From NCBI GenBank assembly GCA_024711345.1, contig JANJTA010000036.1, positions 62,001 through 126,000 of the forward strand: a stretch of DNA of 64,000 nucleotides. Direction: 5' to 3'. The position numbers were made by a program, and so were the translations under genes. Position 1 is the stretch's first letter. Each line of letters opens with the position of its first letter. Positions 49,940-58,939 of the stretch are shown piece after piece. This DNA comes from Rhodanobacter sp. GTDB lineage: Bacteria > Pseudomonadota > Gammaproteobacteria > Xanthomonadales > Rhodanobacteraceae. The notes beneath the pieces are model-generated. The model made no database searches and had not been told where the DNA came from. It worked only from the letters and a program-made list of their open reading frames with translations.

Positions 49940-49961
49940 TTTTCACCCAAATAGGTGAAAA
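49940..49961. promoter_or_regulatory. LexA2 operator
   Basis: Perfect inverted repeat TTTTCACC (49940-49947), spacer CAAATA, GGTGAAAA (49954-49961), 12 bp upstream of the lexA2 start codon. It differs from the E. coli CTGT-N8-ACAG box and from other xanthomonad LexA boxes I know, which is common for LexA2 cassettes. It also faces the divergent mrfA gene 170 bp away. Confidence 0.8.
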
Positions 49962-50064
49962 TGAAAGATGGAAAAAAGCCGCGTCGAACCACCCGAGACA
50001 GATCAATGGCTTAGCGCGGTGATCGCATCCAGCTTCGAATGCGGCTTCCGTCCCCAGCGTCCAC

Positions 50065-50095
50065 CGGCGCCATCTCACGGGATGAGATGGCGCCG
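50065..50095 (+). promoter_or_regulatory. Perfect hairpin upstream of mrfA
   Basis: 13-bp perfect arms (50065-50077 and 50083-50095) and a 5-nt loop CGGGA, ending 36 bp before the mrfA start. It may shape the 5' UTR, act as a binding site or terminate read-through; the sequence cannot decide. Confidence 0.5.
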
Positions 50096-50131
50096 CGATT
50101 CACTGCCCCCATCACCCGACCAGGCCACCGC

Positions 50132-52543
50132 ATGAACGCCCTTCCCGACCGCTACGCTTCCGACGAACTGGTCCTGCGCAGCGACCCCAGCGATGGCCGC
50201 ACGCTGGCCCAGCGGCTCTCGAAGCGGTATGCGGCGAGGATCACCGGTGCCTTCGTCGTGCTCGGCCGTGAAGGTTCCTTCGCGCCGTTGCCGGACGACC
50301 TGCCGGCTGCGCTCGCGCACGCCTTGCGCTCGCGTGGCATCGAGCAGCTGTATAGCCACCAGGCCGAGGCATGGTCGGCGACGCAATCCGGCGCGCACGT
50401 CGCCATCGTCACGCCTACCGCCTCGGGCAAGTCGCTCTGCTACACCCTGCCGGTCATCACCGCGGCGATGACGCAGCACGCCAAGGCGCTGTATCTGTTC
50501 CCGACGAAAGCGCTGGCGCAGGACCAGGTCGCCGAGTTGCTCGAACTCAACCGGGCCGGCGAACTGGGCGTCAAAGCCTTCACCTTCGATGGCGACACGC
50601 CCGGCGACGCACGCCAGGCGATCCGGTTGCATGGCGACATCGTGGTCAGCAACCCGGACATGCTGCACCAGGCCATCCTGCCGCATCACACCAAGTGGGC
50701 GCAGTTCTTCGAGAACCTGCGCTACGTGGTGATCGACGAGGTACACACCTACCGCGGCGTGTTCGGCTCGCACGTGGCCAACGTGATCCGCCGGCTCAAG
50801 CGCGTGTGCGCGTTCTATGGCGTGACGCCGCAATTCATCCTCTGCTCCGCCACGATCGGCAATCCGAAGGAGCACGCCGAAGCGCTGATCGAGGATGCGG
50901 TGACTGCCATCACCGAGAGCGGTGCGCCGACCGGCGACAAGCACGTGCTGCTGTGGAACCCGCCGGTGGTGAATGCCGACCTTGGCCTGCGCGCCTCGGC
51001 GCGCTCGCAGACCAATCGCATCGCACGCCTGGCGATCAAGTCCGGTCTGAAGACGCTGGTGTTCGCGCAGTCGCGCACGATGGTCGAAGTGCTGACCAAG
51101 TACCTGAAAGACGTGTTCGACAGCGATCCGCGCAAGCCCGCGCGGATCCGCGCCTACCGCGGCGGCTACCTGCCCGGGGAGCGGCGTGCGGCGGAACGCG
51201 AGATGCGCGCCGGCACCATCGACGGCATCGTGAGCACGTCGGCCCTGGAGCTGGGCGTGGACATCGGCAGTCTCGATGTCGTCGTGCTCAACGGCTATCC
51301 CGGCTCCGTCGCCGCCACCTGGCAGCGGTTCGGCCGCGCCGGTCGCCGGCAGCAGTCGGCGCTGGGTGTGCTGGTGGCCAGCTCCGACCCGCTCGATCAA
51401 TACCTCGTGCGCCACCCGGAGTTCTTCCAGGGCGCGCCGCCGGAACACGCCCGCATCCAGCCCGACCAGCCGCTGATCCTGCTCGACCACATTCGCTGCG
51501 CTGCCTTCGAGCTGCCCTTCATCGGCGACGAGATGTTCGGCAACGAAGTCGCCACGCCCTGGCTCGAGGTGCTGGGCGAGGAAGGCGTGCTGCATCGCGA
51601 GGGCGACCGCTGGGAGTGGATCGCCGACAGCTACCCGGCCATCGCCGTGTCGCTGCGCTCGGTGGCGGACGGCAACTTCGTGGTGGTCGATCGCACCGAT
51701 GGGCGCCAGACCATCATCGCCGAGGTCGACTACACCGCTGCGCCGGTGACGCTCTATGAGGGTGCCATCCACATGATCCAGTCGGTTCCGTATCAAGTCG
51801 AACGGCTCGACTGGGAGGGTCGCAAGGCCTACGTCACGCGCACCCACGTGGACTACTACACCGATGCGATCGACTACACGAAACTCAAGGTGCTCGATTG
51901 CTTCGACACGTCCAACGCCGGATGCGGGCAGGCCCACCACGGCGAAGTGCACGTGGTTCGTCGCGTGCCCGGCTACAAGAAGATCCGCTTCTACTCGCAC
52001 GAGAACATCGGCTACGGCCCGGTCAACCTGCCCGACCAGGAACTGCACACGACGGCGGTGTGGTGGCAGCTCCCGCAGGCGGTGCTGGATGCGGCGTTCG
52101 AGCAGCGACAGCAGGCGCTTGATGGTTTCCTTGGAGCGGCCTACGCACTGCACATCGTGGCGACCGTCGCCGTGATGGCCGAGGCACGCGACCTGCAAAA
52201 GTCCGTGGGCAGCGGCGACGGTGCATGGTTCGTCAGCACCGACATCAGCGGCCGCGGCCAGATCCGCGGCAGCGACGGGCAGCCTGCCGCTCTGGCGCCT
52301 GACGCGCCGTTCACGCCGACGGTTTACCTCTACGACGCGTTCCCCGGCGGCATCGGCCAGAGCGAACCGCTGTTCAACCGGCGCGAGGACCTGGTGGCGC
52401 AATCGGTGACCCTCATCGAACGCTGCGATTGCCGCGGCGGCTGTCCGGGCTGCGTGGGTCCGGTGCTTGCGGCCGACGAGGACGCGGCCACGACGCCCAA
52501 GGCCTTGGCGTTGCGCGTGCTGGCGCTGCTGGTGGCGCTGTGA
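50132..52543 (+). CDS. mrfA: MrfA-like DEAD/DEAH helicase
   Basis: An 803-residue superfamily 2 helicase. Walker A TPTASGKSLCYTLP (~95) and DEVH box VVIDEVHTYRGVFGS (~200), helicase C-terminal motif VSTSALELGVDIG, QRFGRAGR-type motif VI and a C-terminal DUF1998 domain with four cysteines in CDCRGGCPGC. This matches MrfA (YprA) of Bacillus, which with MrfB repairs mitomycin C damage. The start ATG 50132 is preferred; the open frame runs further upstream. Its stop overlaps the mrfB start (GTGA). Confidence 0.87.
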   Translation: MNALPDRYASDELVLRSDPSDGRTLAQRLSKRYAARITGAFVVLGREGSFAPLPDDLPAALAHALRSRGIEQLYSHQAEAWSATQSGAHVAIVTPTASGKSLCYTLPVITAAMTQHAKALYLFPTKALAQDQVAELLELNRAGELGVKAFTFDGDTPGDARQAIRLHGDIVVSNPDMLHQAILPHHTKWAQFFENLRYVVIDEVHTYRGVFGSHVANVIRRLKRVCAFYGVTPQFILCSATIGNPKEHAEALIEDAVTAITESGAPTGDKHVLLWNPPVVNADLGLRASARSQTNRIARLAIKSGLKTLVFAQSRTMVEVLTKYLKDVFDSDPRKPARIRAYRGGYLPGERRAAEREMRAGTIDGIVSTSALELGVDIGSLDVVVLNGYPGSVAATWQRFGRAGRRQQSALGVLVASSDPLDQYLVRHPEFFQGAPPEHARIQPDQPLILLDHIRCAAFELPFIGDEMFGNEVATPWLEVLGEEGVLHREGDRWEWIADSYPAIAVSLRSVADGNFVVVDRTDGRQTIIAEVDYTAAPVTLYEGAIHMIQSVPYQVERLDWEGRKAYVTRTHVDYYTDAIDYTKLKVLDCFDTSNAGCGQAHHGEVHVVRRVPGYKKIRFYSHENIGYGPVNLPDQELHTTAVWWQLPQAVLDAAFEQRQQALDGFLGAAYALHIVATVAVMAEARDLQKSVGSGDGAWFVSTDISGRGQIRGSDGQPAALAPDAPFTPTVYLYDAFPGGIGQSEPLFNRREDLVAQSVTLIERCDCRGGCPGCVGPVLAADEDAATTPKALALRVLALLVAL

Positions 52544-53367
52544 ACGCCTTGGCGGCGCGGTTGCGACAGCTGCGCACGGAGTCAGGTCGATCACGACTGT
52601 CCGACGCGGCTACGCCAAAACCTGCCCTTGCGCCCGACGTGCTCCGATGGATTCAGGCACGCTCGCGCATGCAGGGCGCGGCGCCGCGTAATCCCTCCAG
52701 TGACCGCTTCGTGCCAGGAGTCGAGATTGCATCCGGGCTGTTTTTCACCGAAGCGATCGTCGATTGGGGACACCCTCCGGCGTTGATCGACACCGCCTTC
52801 GCCCGATGGGAGGGGCCCGTCGCCCCCAGCCGCCTGCTGCACTTCGACACCGAAACGACGGGGCTGGCCGGTGGCACCGGCACGCGGGCATGGATGATCG
52901 GGGCGGCAGACTGGCTGGCCGACGGGCGTTTTCGCCTGCGCCAGCTGACCACCACCACGATGGCCGCCGAAACCGCGATGTTGCGAACCTTTGCCCAGTG
53001 GCTGCAACCCGACACCGTGCTCGTCAGCTACAACGGCAAGTGCTACGACTCGCCGCTGCTGAAGACGCGCTTTCGCCTGGCGCGGCTGCCCGATCCGTTG
53101 TCAGGCCTCGGCCATCTGGATCTGCTTCACCCGGTGCGGCGGCACTGGAAAGGCAGGTGGGAAAACTGCCGCCTGGCTACCGCCGAACGCGAGCTGCTCG
53201 GCGTAGTACGGGAAGACGATCTGCCAGGTTCGGAAGCTCCGGCCGCCTGGCTTGCGTACCTGCGTGGAGGTTCTGCGCACAACCTGAGACGCGTGTTGGC
53301 ACACAATGCGCAAGACTTGAAAAGTCTCGCTGGCGTGTTGCTGCACCTGGCCAGGTTGCCACATTAG
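52540..53367 (+). CDS. mrfB: MrfB-like DEDDh exonuclease (YprB type)
   Basis: A 275-residue ribonuclease H-like exonuclease. FDTETTGLAGGTGTRAWMIG (~105) gives the first Asp/Glu pair, SYNGKCYDSPLL the next Asp, and HNAQDLKSL the terminal His/Asp, the DEDDh set of the YprB family. GTG 52540 overlaps the mrfA stop by 4 bp, so the pair is co-translated. In Bacillus MrfB is the nuclease partner of MrfA. Note that the protein begins MNALAARLRQ, like the N-terminus of MrfA here only by chance. Confidence 0.86.
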   Translation: MNALAARLRQLRTESGRSRLSDAATPKPALAPDVLRWIQARSRMQGAAPRNPSSDRFVPGVEIASGLFFTEAIVDWGHPPALIDTAFARWEGPVAPSRLLHFDTETTGLAGGTGTRAWMIGAADWLADGRFRLRQLTTTTMAAETAMLRTFAQWLQPDTVLVSYNGKCYDSPLLKTRFRLARLPDPLSGLGHLDLLHPVRRHWKGRWENCRLATAERELLGVVREDDLPGSEAPAAWLAYLRGGSAHNLRRVLAHNAQDLKSLAGVLLHLARLPH

Positions 53368-53765
53368 GCATTGCCAGCCGAACCCGTGCCTGACCCCGAT
53401 AACGTTCGCTAATCACCCTCCCCCGTGTCTGCTCCCGGCCAGAAGCAGACTTCATCGTTACCGGCCCGACGATCAGCAGGCGCGGTTCTGCCGGTCACCA
53501 CTGTTCGAAGCCGCGCGGCAGGCCATGCTTCCGAACTTTCACAGCACGCTTCCCGTCGCACGCTACCGCACAGTCCAGCTGCGGTGGCTGTTCCCAAGCG
53601 GTCAACAGGTCACGCCCCCCCGCTTGGCCGATGGATCAGGCCCGTAATCGACTGCCATTGCGGCGACTCCACGGGCGCACGCTTTCGTCGGCGTGGGAGG
53701 CGGGCGGTAGTCCGGCGACGACCGCTGCGATAAGGTGTCCAGACGTTCCCGGTTATCGTCGCCTC
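53368..53765. other. Intergenic region before the AraC-type gene
   Basis: About 400 bp with no supported gene. Open frames here have no family resemblance and one simply extends the AraC frame upstream. Confidence 0.45.
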
Positions 53766-54722
53766 ATGTCCGAAGTCGACTGGCTAAGCCATCTCCTGCG
53801 CATCGTCACCGTCACCGGACAACTGGAGGTCCGCTGTGCCTATGGCGCGCCGTGGCGCGTAACCTGGGACCAGGCGGCGGCAAACGAAATCCCCTACCAC
53901 GTCATCGTCAGCGGCCGCGCCATCCTCGAGGATCCGCAGACGCGAACGACGCAGGAACTGGTGGGCGGGGACATCGTCCTGCTGCCTCACGGCGCGGCGC
54001 ACGTGCTGCACGACGGTAGTGGAAAGAAGCCCATCCGTACCCACGAACACCGCGGTTCCGCCGGATGGGTGCTGAGCGAGAACGACGGCCAGGGCGAAAA
54101 ACTGGACCTGATGTGCGGGCGGTTTTTCATCACGCCGCCGCATGACCGGCTGATCCGCAATCACATGCCCGCGAATCTGGTCACACGAGCCAGGAACGGG
54201 CATGGCGAAGGCCGTGGCGGCTCCGCCTCCGACCAGCTGGCCAGCCTGGTGAGGCTGATGCGCATGGAGTCCTCCGGTGATCGGGCCGGAGGACGCGCCA
54301 TTCTCGATGCGCTTTCCTCGGCCCTGTTCGCCCTGGTGCTGCGCGCGTCGAGCGAAGGCGAGCAGGCTCCCGCAGGCTTGTTGGCCCTGGCGGCCCATCC
54401 GCGGCTGGCTCCGGCGATCGCGGCGCTGTTCGCCGATCCGGCGCGATCCTGGAAACTGGCCGACCTGGCGGGCTTGTGCGGCATGTCGCGCGCCACCTTC
54501 ATGCGGCATTTCCAGGACCGGCTCGGCTGCTCTGCCCTCGATCTGCTGGCCGAGCTGCGCATGAGCCTGGCTGCCAACGAGTTGAAGAAGCCCGCAATCA
54601 GCACCGAGGCCGTAGCCGAAGCCGTCGGGTACCAATCCGTTTCGGCGTTCCGCCGGGTGTTTACCGAACGGATGGGCATGACGCCGGGGGAATGGCGCCG
54701 ACAGGCGCAGCATCGCGCGTAG
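53766..54722 (+). CDS. AraC-family regulator with cupin ligand domain
   Basis: A 318-residue regulator: N-terminal cupin (PYHVIVSGRAILEDPQTRT, LLPHGAAHVLHD; residues ~35-110) of the AraC_E_bind/cupin_6 type and C-terminal AraC helix-turn-helix pair (LADLAGLCGMSRATFMRHFQ; then VAEAVGYQSVSAFRRVFTER, ~235-310). Regulators of this class often control adjacent oxidoreductase genes; a redox cluster begins 176 bp downstream on the same strand. Start ATG 53766. Confidence 0.9.
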   Translation: MSEVDWLSHLLRIVTVTGQLEVRCAYGAPWRVTWDQAAANEIPYHVIVSGRAILEDPQTRTTQELVGGDIVLLPHGAAHVLHDGSGKKPIRTHEHRGSAGWVLSENDGQGEKLDLMCGRFFITPPHDRLIRNHMPANLVTRARNGHGEGRGGSASDQLASLVRLMRMESSGDRAGGRAILDALSSALFALVLRASSEGEQAPAGLLALAAHPRLAPAIAALFADPARSWKLADLAGLCGMSRATFMRHFQDRLGCSALDLLAELRMSLAANELKKPAISTEAVAEAVGYQSVSAFRRVFTERMGMTPGEWRRQAQHRA

Positions 54723-54791
54723 ATCCCGCGCCGCGCCGGACGACGCTCGGCGTAACCGCCAGCGCACGTGGATCGCCGCCACCCATGCCAC

Positions 54792-54827
54792 ATCTCAATA
54801 TGATCCTTTTGAGGATCATATTGAGAT
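54792..54827. promoter_or_regulatory. Perfect 15-bp palindrome before the redox cluster
   Basis: Arms ATCTCAATATGATCC (54792-54806) and its exact reverse complement (54813-54827), 6-nt centre TTTTGA, in an AT-rich island within GC-rich DNA. It lies between the AraC gene and the nitroreductase gene, 72 bp before the latter. A dyad operator (for a MarR/TetR/HxlR-type repressor) is likely; a terminator for the AraC gene is the alternative. Confidence 0.6.
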
Positions 54828-54898
54828 TATCATGTCTCGAAATTTGCATACCGGACGGTAAAGTGAGCTCCCGTAATCACTGACGAGGGAGCCACCCG

Positions 54899-55645
54899 AT
54901 GAACTGCATCGCCACCGCCGCTGCCACCGATTCCGCAAGCCGTGCCCTCGCAGACATTTGCGCATCGGCCGAACGCGGCGGAAACGAGCGCGCGCCGCAA
55001 CCGCCCCACCCGACCGCGCGTCCTGCACCGACGAACGCCGTCATCCAAACCATCCTGAGCCGGAGCGCCGCCAAGTACTACGACACCGCCGCCACTCTGA
55101 GCGACGACCAGATCCGCCACCTCGTACGCATCGGTACCTCCGCGCCGACCTCCTTCCACCTGCAGAACTGGCGGTTCATCGCCGTCCGCACCCCGGAAGC
55201 CAAGGCCCGGTTGCGCCCCATTGCCTGGAACCAACCTGCAATCACCGACGCCGCCGTGACCCTCATCGTCATCGGCCAGTTGGCCGACGCCAGCACCATC
55301 CCCGCGCGCCTGGCACCGGTGGTGGAGGCGGGGATCATGCCGGCGCATCTGGTACCGGAATGGGAAGCGCCCGCCCGCGGCTTGTACGACGACCAGCCCC
55401 AGCGGCAGCGCGACGAGGCGGTACGCACGGCGACCTTCGGTGCCGCGGCCATCATCTATGCGGCGCGCTCACTGGGCCTGGGTTCGACGCCGATGATCGG
55501 CTTCGATGCCGAAGCCGTGCACCGCGAGTTCGGCCTGGCCGATGGCGAGATCCCCGTGATGCTGCTGACCGTCGGGCCGGAACGCGCCGGCAACTGGCCG
55601 CAGAAGCCGCGCATGCCGCTGGCCGACGTGCTGGATTTCGCCTGA
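54899..55645 (+). CDS. Nitroreductase-family oxidoreductase
   Basis: A 248-residue FMN-dependent nitroreductase fold protein. Motifs: SRSAAKYYD and TSAPTSFHLQNWRFIAV in the first half, AAAIIYAARSLGLGSTPMIGFD and EIPVMLLTVG in the second. The first ~45 residues (Ala/Pro-rich) are longer than usual, so the true start may lie downstream, although GAGGGA precedes ATG 54899. Probably reduces nitroaromatics or quinones. First gene of a five-gene redox cluster. Confidence 0.85.
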   Translation: MNCIATAAATDSASRALADICASAERGGNERAPQPPHPTARPAPTNAVIQTILSRSAAKYYDTAATLSDDQIRHLVRIGTSAPTSFHLQNWRFIAVRTPEAKARLRPIAWNQPAITDAAVTLIVIGQLADASTIPARLAPVVEAGIMPAHLVPEWEAPARGLYDDQPQRQRDEAVRTATFGAAAIIYAARSLGLGSTPMIGFDAEAVHREFGLADGEIPVMLLTVGPERAGNWPQKPRMPLADVLDFA

Positions 55646-55687
55646 TTCCCGATCAACCCATCAACCCACCCATCCAAGGAGTCCACC

Positions 55688-56233
55688 ATGTCACGAGCTG
55701 CCGTCCTGTTGCCGGAACAGGTCCCCGCCACTTCGCAACCGACCCTCGAGGCGTTCACCAGGAATATCGGTTTCACCCCGAACATGATGGCGACCTTTGC
55801 CGCAAGCCCGATCGCGTTCAACGCGTGGGCCGCCCTGCTGGGCTCGCTGAGCAAGGCGCTGGACGTGAAGACGCGTGACAGCATCGGGCTTGCCGTTTCC
55901 GAAGTGAACGGCTGCGACTACTGCCTCACGGTGCATAGCTTCACGGCCGAACACATGGCCAGACTGCCGGCGAACGAGATCATCCTCGCCCGCCAGGGCC
56001 ACGCCAGCGATCCGAAACGCGACGCGGCCATCCAGTTCGCACGCAAGGTCATCGAGACTCGCGGCAAGGTCAGCGACGCCGACGTCAAAGCCGTCCGCGA
56101 TGCCGGCTACACGGAGGCGAACGTGATGGAGATCGTCGCGCTGGTCGCCATGTACTCGCTGACGAACTTCTTCAACAACGTGTTCGATCCCGAGCGGGAC
56201 TTTCCAGCTGTAGCACCGGCCGGCTCGATCTGA
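55688..56233 (+). CDS. AhpD-like alkylhydroperoxidase / carboxymuconolactone decarboxylase-family protein
   Basis: A 181-residue protein with the CxxC redox motif in EVNGCDYCLTVHSF (~80) and the all-helical CMD/AhpD core (LAVSEVN, LPANEIILARQGHAS, VALVAMYSLTNFFNNVF). Proteins with this motif act as peroxidase-related thiol enzymes. AAGGAG lies 9 bp before the ATG. 42 bp downstream of the nitroreductase gene, so probably one operon. Confidence 0.88.
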   Translation: MSRAAVLLPEQVPATSQPTLEAFTRNIGFTPNMMATFAASPIAFNAWAALLGSLSKALDVKTRDSIGLAVSEVNGCDYCLTVHSFTAEHMARLPANEIILARQGHASDPKRDAAIQFARKVIETRGKVSDADVKAVRDAGYTEANVMEIVALVAMYSLTNFFNNVFDPERDFPAVAPAGSI

Positions 56234-56275
56234 GCCGGTCCCCCGCAACCTCCGGAAGCCACGGGAATCGCCTAC

Positions 56276-56968
56276 ATGCACATTCTCCACATCGACTGCA
56301 GTCCGCGCCGGGAATCGCATAGCCGTGGGCTTTCGGCGGCGATCGTCGGACGGCTTCTCGAGGTTGCACCCTGGGCCAGCATCCGCCGGCGTGACTTGGG
56401 CGCCGAGCCGCTGCCGCACGCCGTGGCCGACTATGCGGTCGCACTATCCACACCGGCCACGCTGGCGGCCCCGCCGAAAGGTTCCCTGGATGTTTCCGAA
56501 ATGCTTGTCCGCGAGATCGAAGCGGCCGATGCGATCGTCATCGGAACGCCCATGCACAACTACACGATTCCCTCGGTCCTCAAGGCGTGGATCGACCAGG
56601 TCCTGCGCGTCGGACGCACGATGAAGTCGACGCCTGCCGGGAAGGTAGGAATGCTGCGGGATCGTCCCGTGTTCATCGGCGTCGCTTCCGGCGGCGTGTT
56701 TTCCGGCGAACGGGCCAACCAGCCCGATTTCCTCACGCCATATCTGTCGTTGGTGCTCAACTCCATTGGACTGAAGACGCTGCAATTCCTGCCCCTCCAG
56801 GCCACGGCGTTCCTTGACCAGGACCAAGCGGCATCGGCGAGGGAGAAAGCGCTCGCGGCGATCGACCTGACGGTCGTGGGGGAACGTCGCAACGGTGGAT
56901 ATCGGACGGCGCACCGCAGGCCCTTTGCAGGCCCGCATCACAATTTTCCGGCCTTGGCCGGAGCATGA
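56276..56968 (+). CDS. FMN-dependent NADH-azoreductase (AzoR-like)
   Basis: A 230-residue flavodoxin-fold quinone/azo reductase. MHILHIDCSPRRESHSRGLS is the phosphate-binding start, GTPMHNYTIPSVLKAWIDQVL the NAD(P)H/FMN loop, and FIGVASGGVFSG the second loop. It reduces azo compounds and quinones. The ATG is 42 bp after the CMD gene; the end overlaps the DUF3788 gene (ATGA). Confidence 0.88.
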   Translation: MHILHIDCSPRRESHSRGLSAAIVGRLLEVAPWASIRRRDLGAEPLPHAVADYAVALSTPATLAAPPKGSLDVSEMLVREIEAADAIVIGTPMHNYTIPSVLKAWIDQVLRVGRTMKSTPAGKVGMLRDRPVFIGVASGGVFSGERANQPDFLTPYLSLVLNSIGLKTLQFLPLQATAFLDQDQAASAREKALAAIDLTVVGERRNGGYRTAHRRPFAGPHHNFPALAGA

Positions 56969-57498
56969 ACGCGAGGTCCCTGACGATGTCACGCACAGAT
57001 GCGAAAGCAACCGCCGTCGATGGCGGCACACCGCCCCTGATCGGCAGCAGGATCACCGACAAATCGGCGCCACCCGATGGTCGCGCAGTTCGCCGGTGGA
57101 TCGGACCCGGGGCGTTTGTCCACTGGACCGCATTGGCAAACTGGATCGACGCGTCCTACCCGGGGGTTTTCGTGCCCGACTGGCTGTACGGCGGCAAGAA
57201 CCGGGGCTGGTCCTTGCGCTACAAGAAGACCAAGGCGTTCTGCACTCTGGTGCCGGAGTACGGGCGGTTTTCGGCGGTGGTGGTCCTCGGTCGGGCGGAA
57301 CGGGAGAAGTTCGAGGAACGGCGTTATGCCTGGCGTCCGTCATTGGTAAAGCTCTACGACGACGCCAAGGCGTATACCGACGGGAAATGGCTGACGGTGG
57401 CCATCGCATCGACGGATGACCTGCACGAGGTGATGGAGCTTCTGACCATGAAGCGACCACCAACTCCCCCGCCCGTCCGCCAGCAGAGACGTCGTTGA
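56965..57498 (+). CDS. DUF3788 family protein
   Basis: A 177-residue protein whose core (LYGGKNRGWSLRYKKTKAFCTLVP, ~75-100) is the DUF3788 signature; the family has a SRPBCC/YdhG-like fold with unknown function. The start overlaps the azoreductase stop by 4 bp; a second Met seven codons later is also plausible. The C-terminus is Pro/Arg-rich. Confidence 0.8.
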   Translation: MNARSLTMSRTDAKATAVDGGTPPLIGSRITDKSAPPDGRAVRRWIGPGAFVHWTALANWIDASYPGVFVPDWLYGGKNRGWSLRYKKTKAFCTLVPEYGRFSAVVVLGRAEREKFEERRYAWRPSLVKLYDDAKAYTDGKWLTVAIASTDDLHEVMELLTMKRPPTPPPVRQQRRR

Positions 57499-57592
57499 AG
57501 ACATCGGGCCGATGACCCGTCGCGAGGAAATCGAAGAGACCTTCGCTCCCGCGTGTAATCCAGAACCCACCCATATCGAGGAGATACTTCAC

Positions 57593-58510
57593 ATGAAAGC
57601 GATCGTGGTTACTGATCCGGCGGCAGGTGCGGCTGGAATGAAACTGGTGGATCGGCCTGCGCCGCAGGCGGCGATCAACGATGTCGTCGTCGAGGTTCAC
57701 GCGGCGGGATTCGTCAACACCGAACTGGAGTGGCCCTCGACCTGGACCGACCGGGCCTTCCGTGAACGGACGCCGTCGATCCTCGGCCACGAGCTGGCCG
57801 GCGTGGTCACCGCGCTCGGCTACGGGACCACCGGGCTCTCCATCGGCCAGCGGGTCGTCGGCCTGTCGGACTGGTATCGCGACGGCACGCTCGCCGAGTA
57901 CGTCGCGATGGAGGCGCGCAACCTCGCACCGCTGCCCGGAGACGTCGACTTCGCGGTAGGCGCGAGCCTGCCGATCTCGGGCCTGACCGCGTGGCAGGGC
58001 CTGTTCCAGCATGGCCGTCTAAAGGCGGGCCAGAGCGTCCTCGCACACGGCGCGGCCGGCGCCGTCGGTTCGATCGTCACGCAACTCGCGCGGGAAGCCG
58101 GCGCCCATGTCATCGGCACCGGCCGCGCCGCCGACCGCCAGAAGGCCCTCGATTTCGGCGCCCATGAATTCATCGATCTCGGCAGCGAGCGGCTGGAAGA
58201 CGTCGGCGGCGTCGACCTGGTGTTCGACGTCATCGGCGGCGACATCCAGAAGCGGTCCGCCACGCTCGTCCGGGCCGGGGGAACGCTGGTGACCGTCGTC
58301 GGACCGACGGATGTTCGCCCCGCCGACGGCCACACCATCGATTTCGTCGTCGAGGCAGATCCCGCCCAACTGTCCGAGATCGTTCAGCGGGTGCGGGACG
58401 GACGGCTGCGGACGAACATCGGCAAGGTCTCATCGCTCGACGACGCCATCGCAACCTTCCGTTCGACCGAGCGGCGAGCGGGAAAGACGGTCATCCGCAT
58501 CCGCCCATGA
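57593..58510 (+). CDS. Quinone oxidoreductase-like (MDR, zinc-less) enzyme
   Basis: A 305-residue medium-chain dehydrogenase/reductase: substrate domain start MKAIVVTDPAAGAAG, GHELAGVVTALG, then the NADPH Rossmann motif VLAHGAAGAVGSIVTQLAR (~145) and GRAADRQKALDFGA. No structural-zinc cysteine cluster is present, so it belongs to the quinone-reductase type. GAGGAG lies upstream of ATG 57593. It is the last gene of the redox cluster. Confidence 0.87.
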   Translation: MKAIVVTDPAAGAAGMKLVDRPAPQAAINDVVVEVHAAGFVNTELEWPSTWTDRAFRERTPSILGHELAGVVTALGYGTTGLSIGQRVVGLSDWYRDGTLAEYVAMEARNLAPLPGDVDFAVGASLPISGLTAWQGLFQHGRLKAGQSVLAHGAAGAVGSIVTQLAREAGAHVIGTGRAADRQKALDFGAHEFIDLGSERLEDVGGVDLVFDVIGGDIQKRSATLVRAGGTLVTVVGPTDVRPADGHTIDFVVEADPAQLSEIVQRVRDGRLRTNIGKVSSLDDAIATFRSTERRAGKTVIRIRP

Positions 58511-58939
58511 GGCGCGCGACGCCGAGGTCTTCACCTGGCCAGCAGGCCGCGGCAACCAGGAACGCGCCGCCGCAGATCGAACCGTAACGGCGCGCCCGCC
58601 CCGCATGCGCGGTCACCAGCGCCCGTTCCTCGGTTCGGCTATGGCAGCCTGTCTGCGTTGCTTGCGACTCGGGTCCAAGCGCAGGTTCGGGCACCTATGG
58701 CGGGTAGGCCCCGGGGCTGACTCACCGTGTTGCCCGCCGGGCACCCATGCGGCCCGATGGCACGGAACTGGTGGCCGTTGCCGGCAGGCCGACAACCTTG
58801 CCGGGGGACATCGACCGCGGCTGCATGCGCCTACGGCCGGCGCCAGCCACACCGTGCGCGGCGCGCCACGCCCGGGCTTGATATCGACACGGCGACAGCC
58901 ATCTTCACCAGCACTGGAACGAATCGGAGGCCGCTCGCC
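58511..58939. other. Intergenic region before msrB
   Basis: About 430 bp without a supported gene. The reading frame of msrB is open upstream, but nothing there resembles a family and the family start is at 58940. Confidence 0.45.

Noticed and set aside
58511-58939. N-terminal extension of msrB
   Set aside because: The frame is open but the text there has no family similarity, and the GGAGG site marks 58940 as start.
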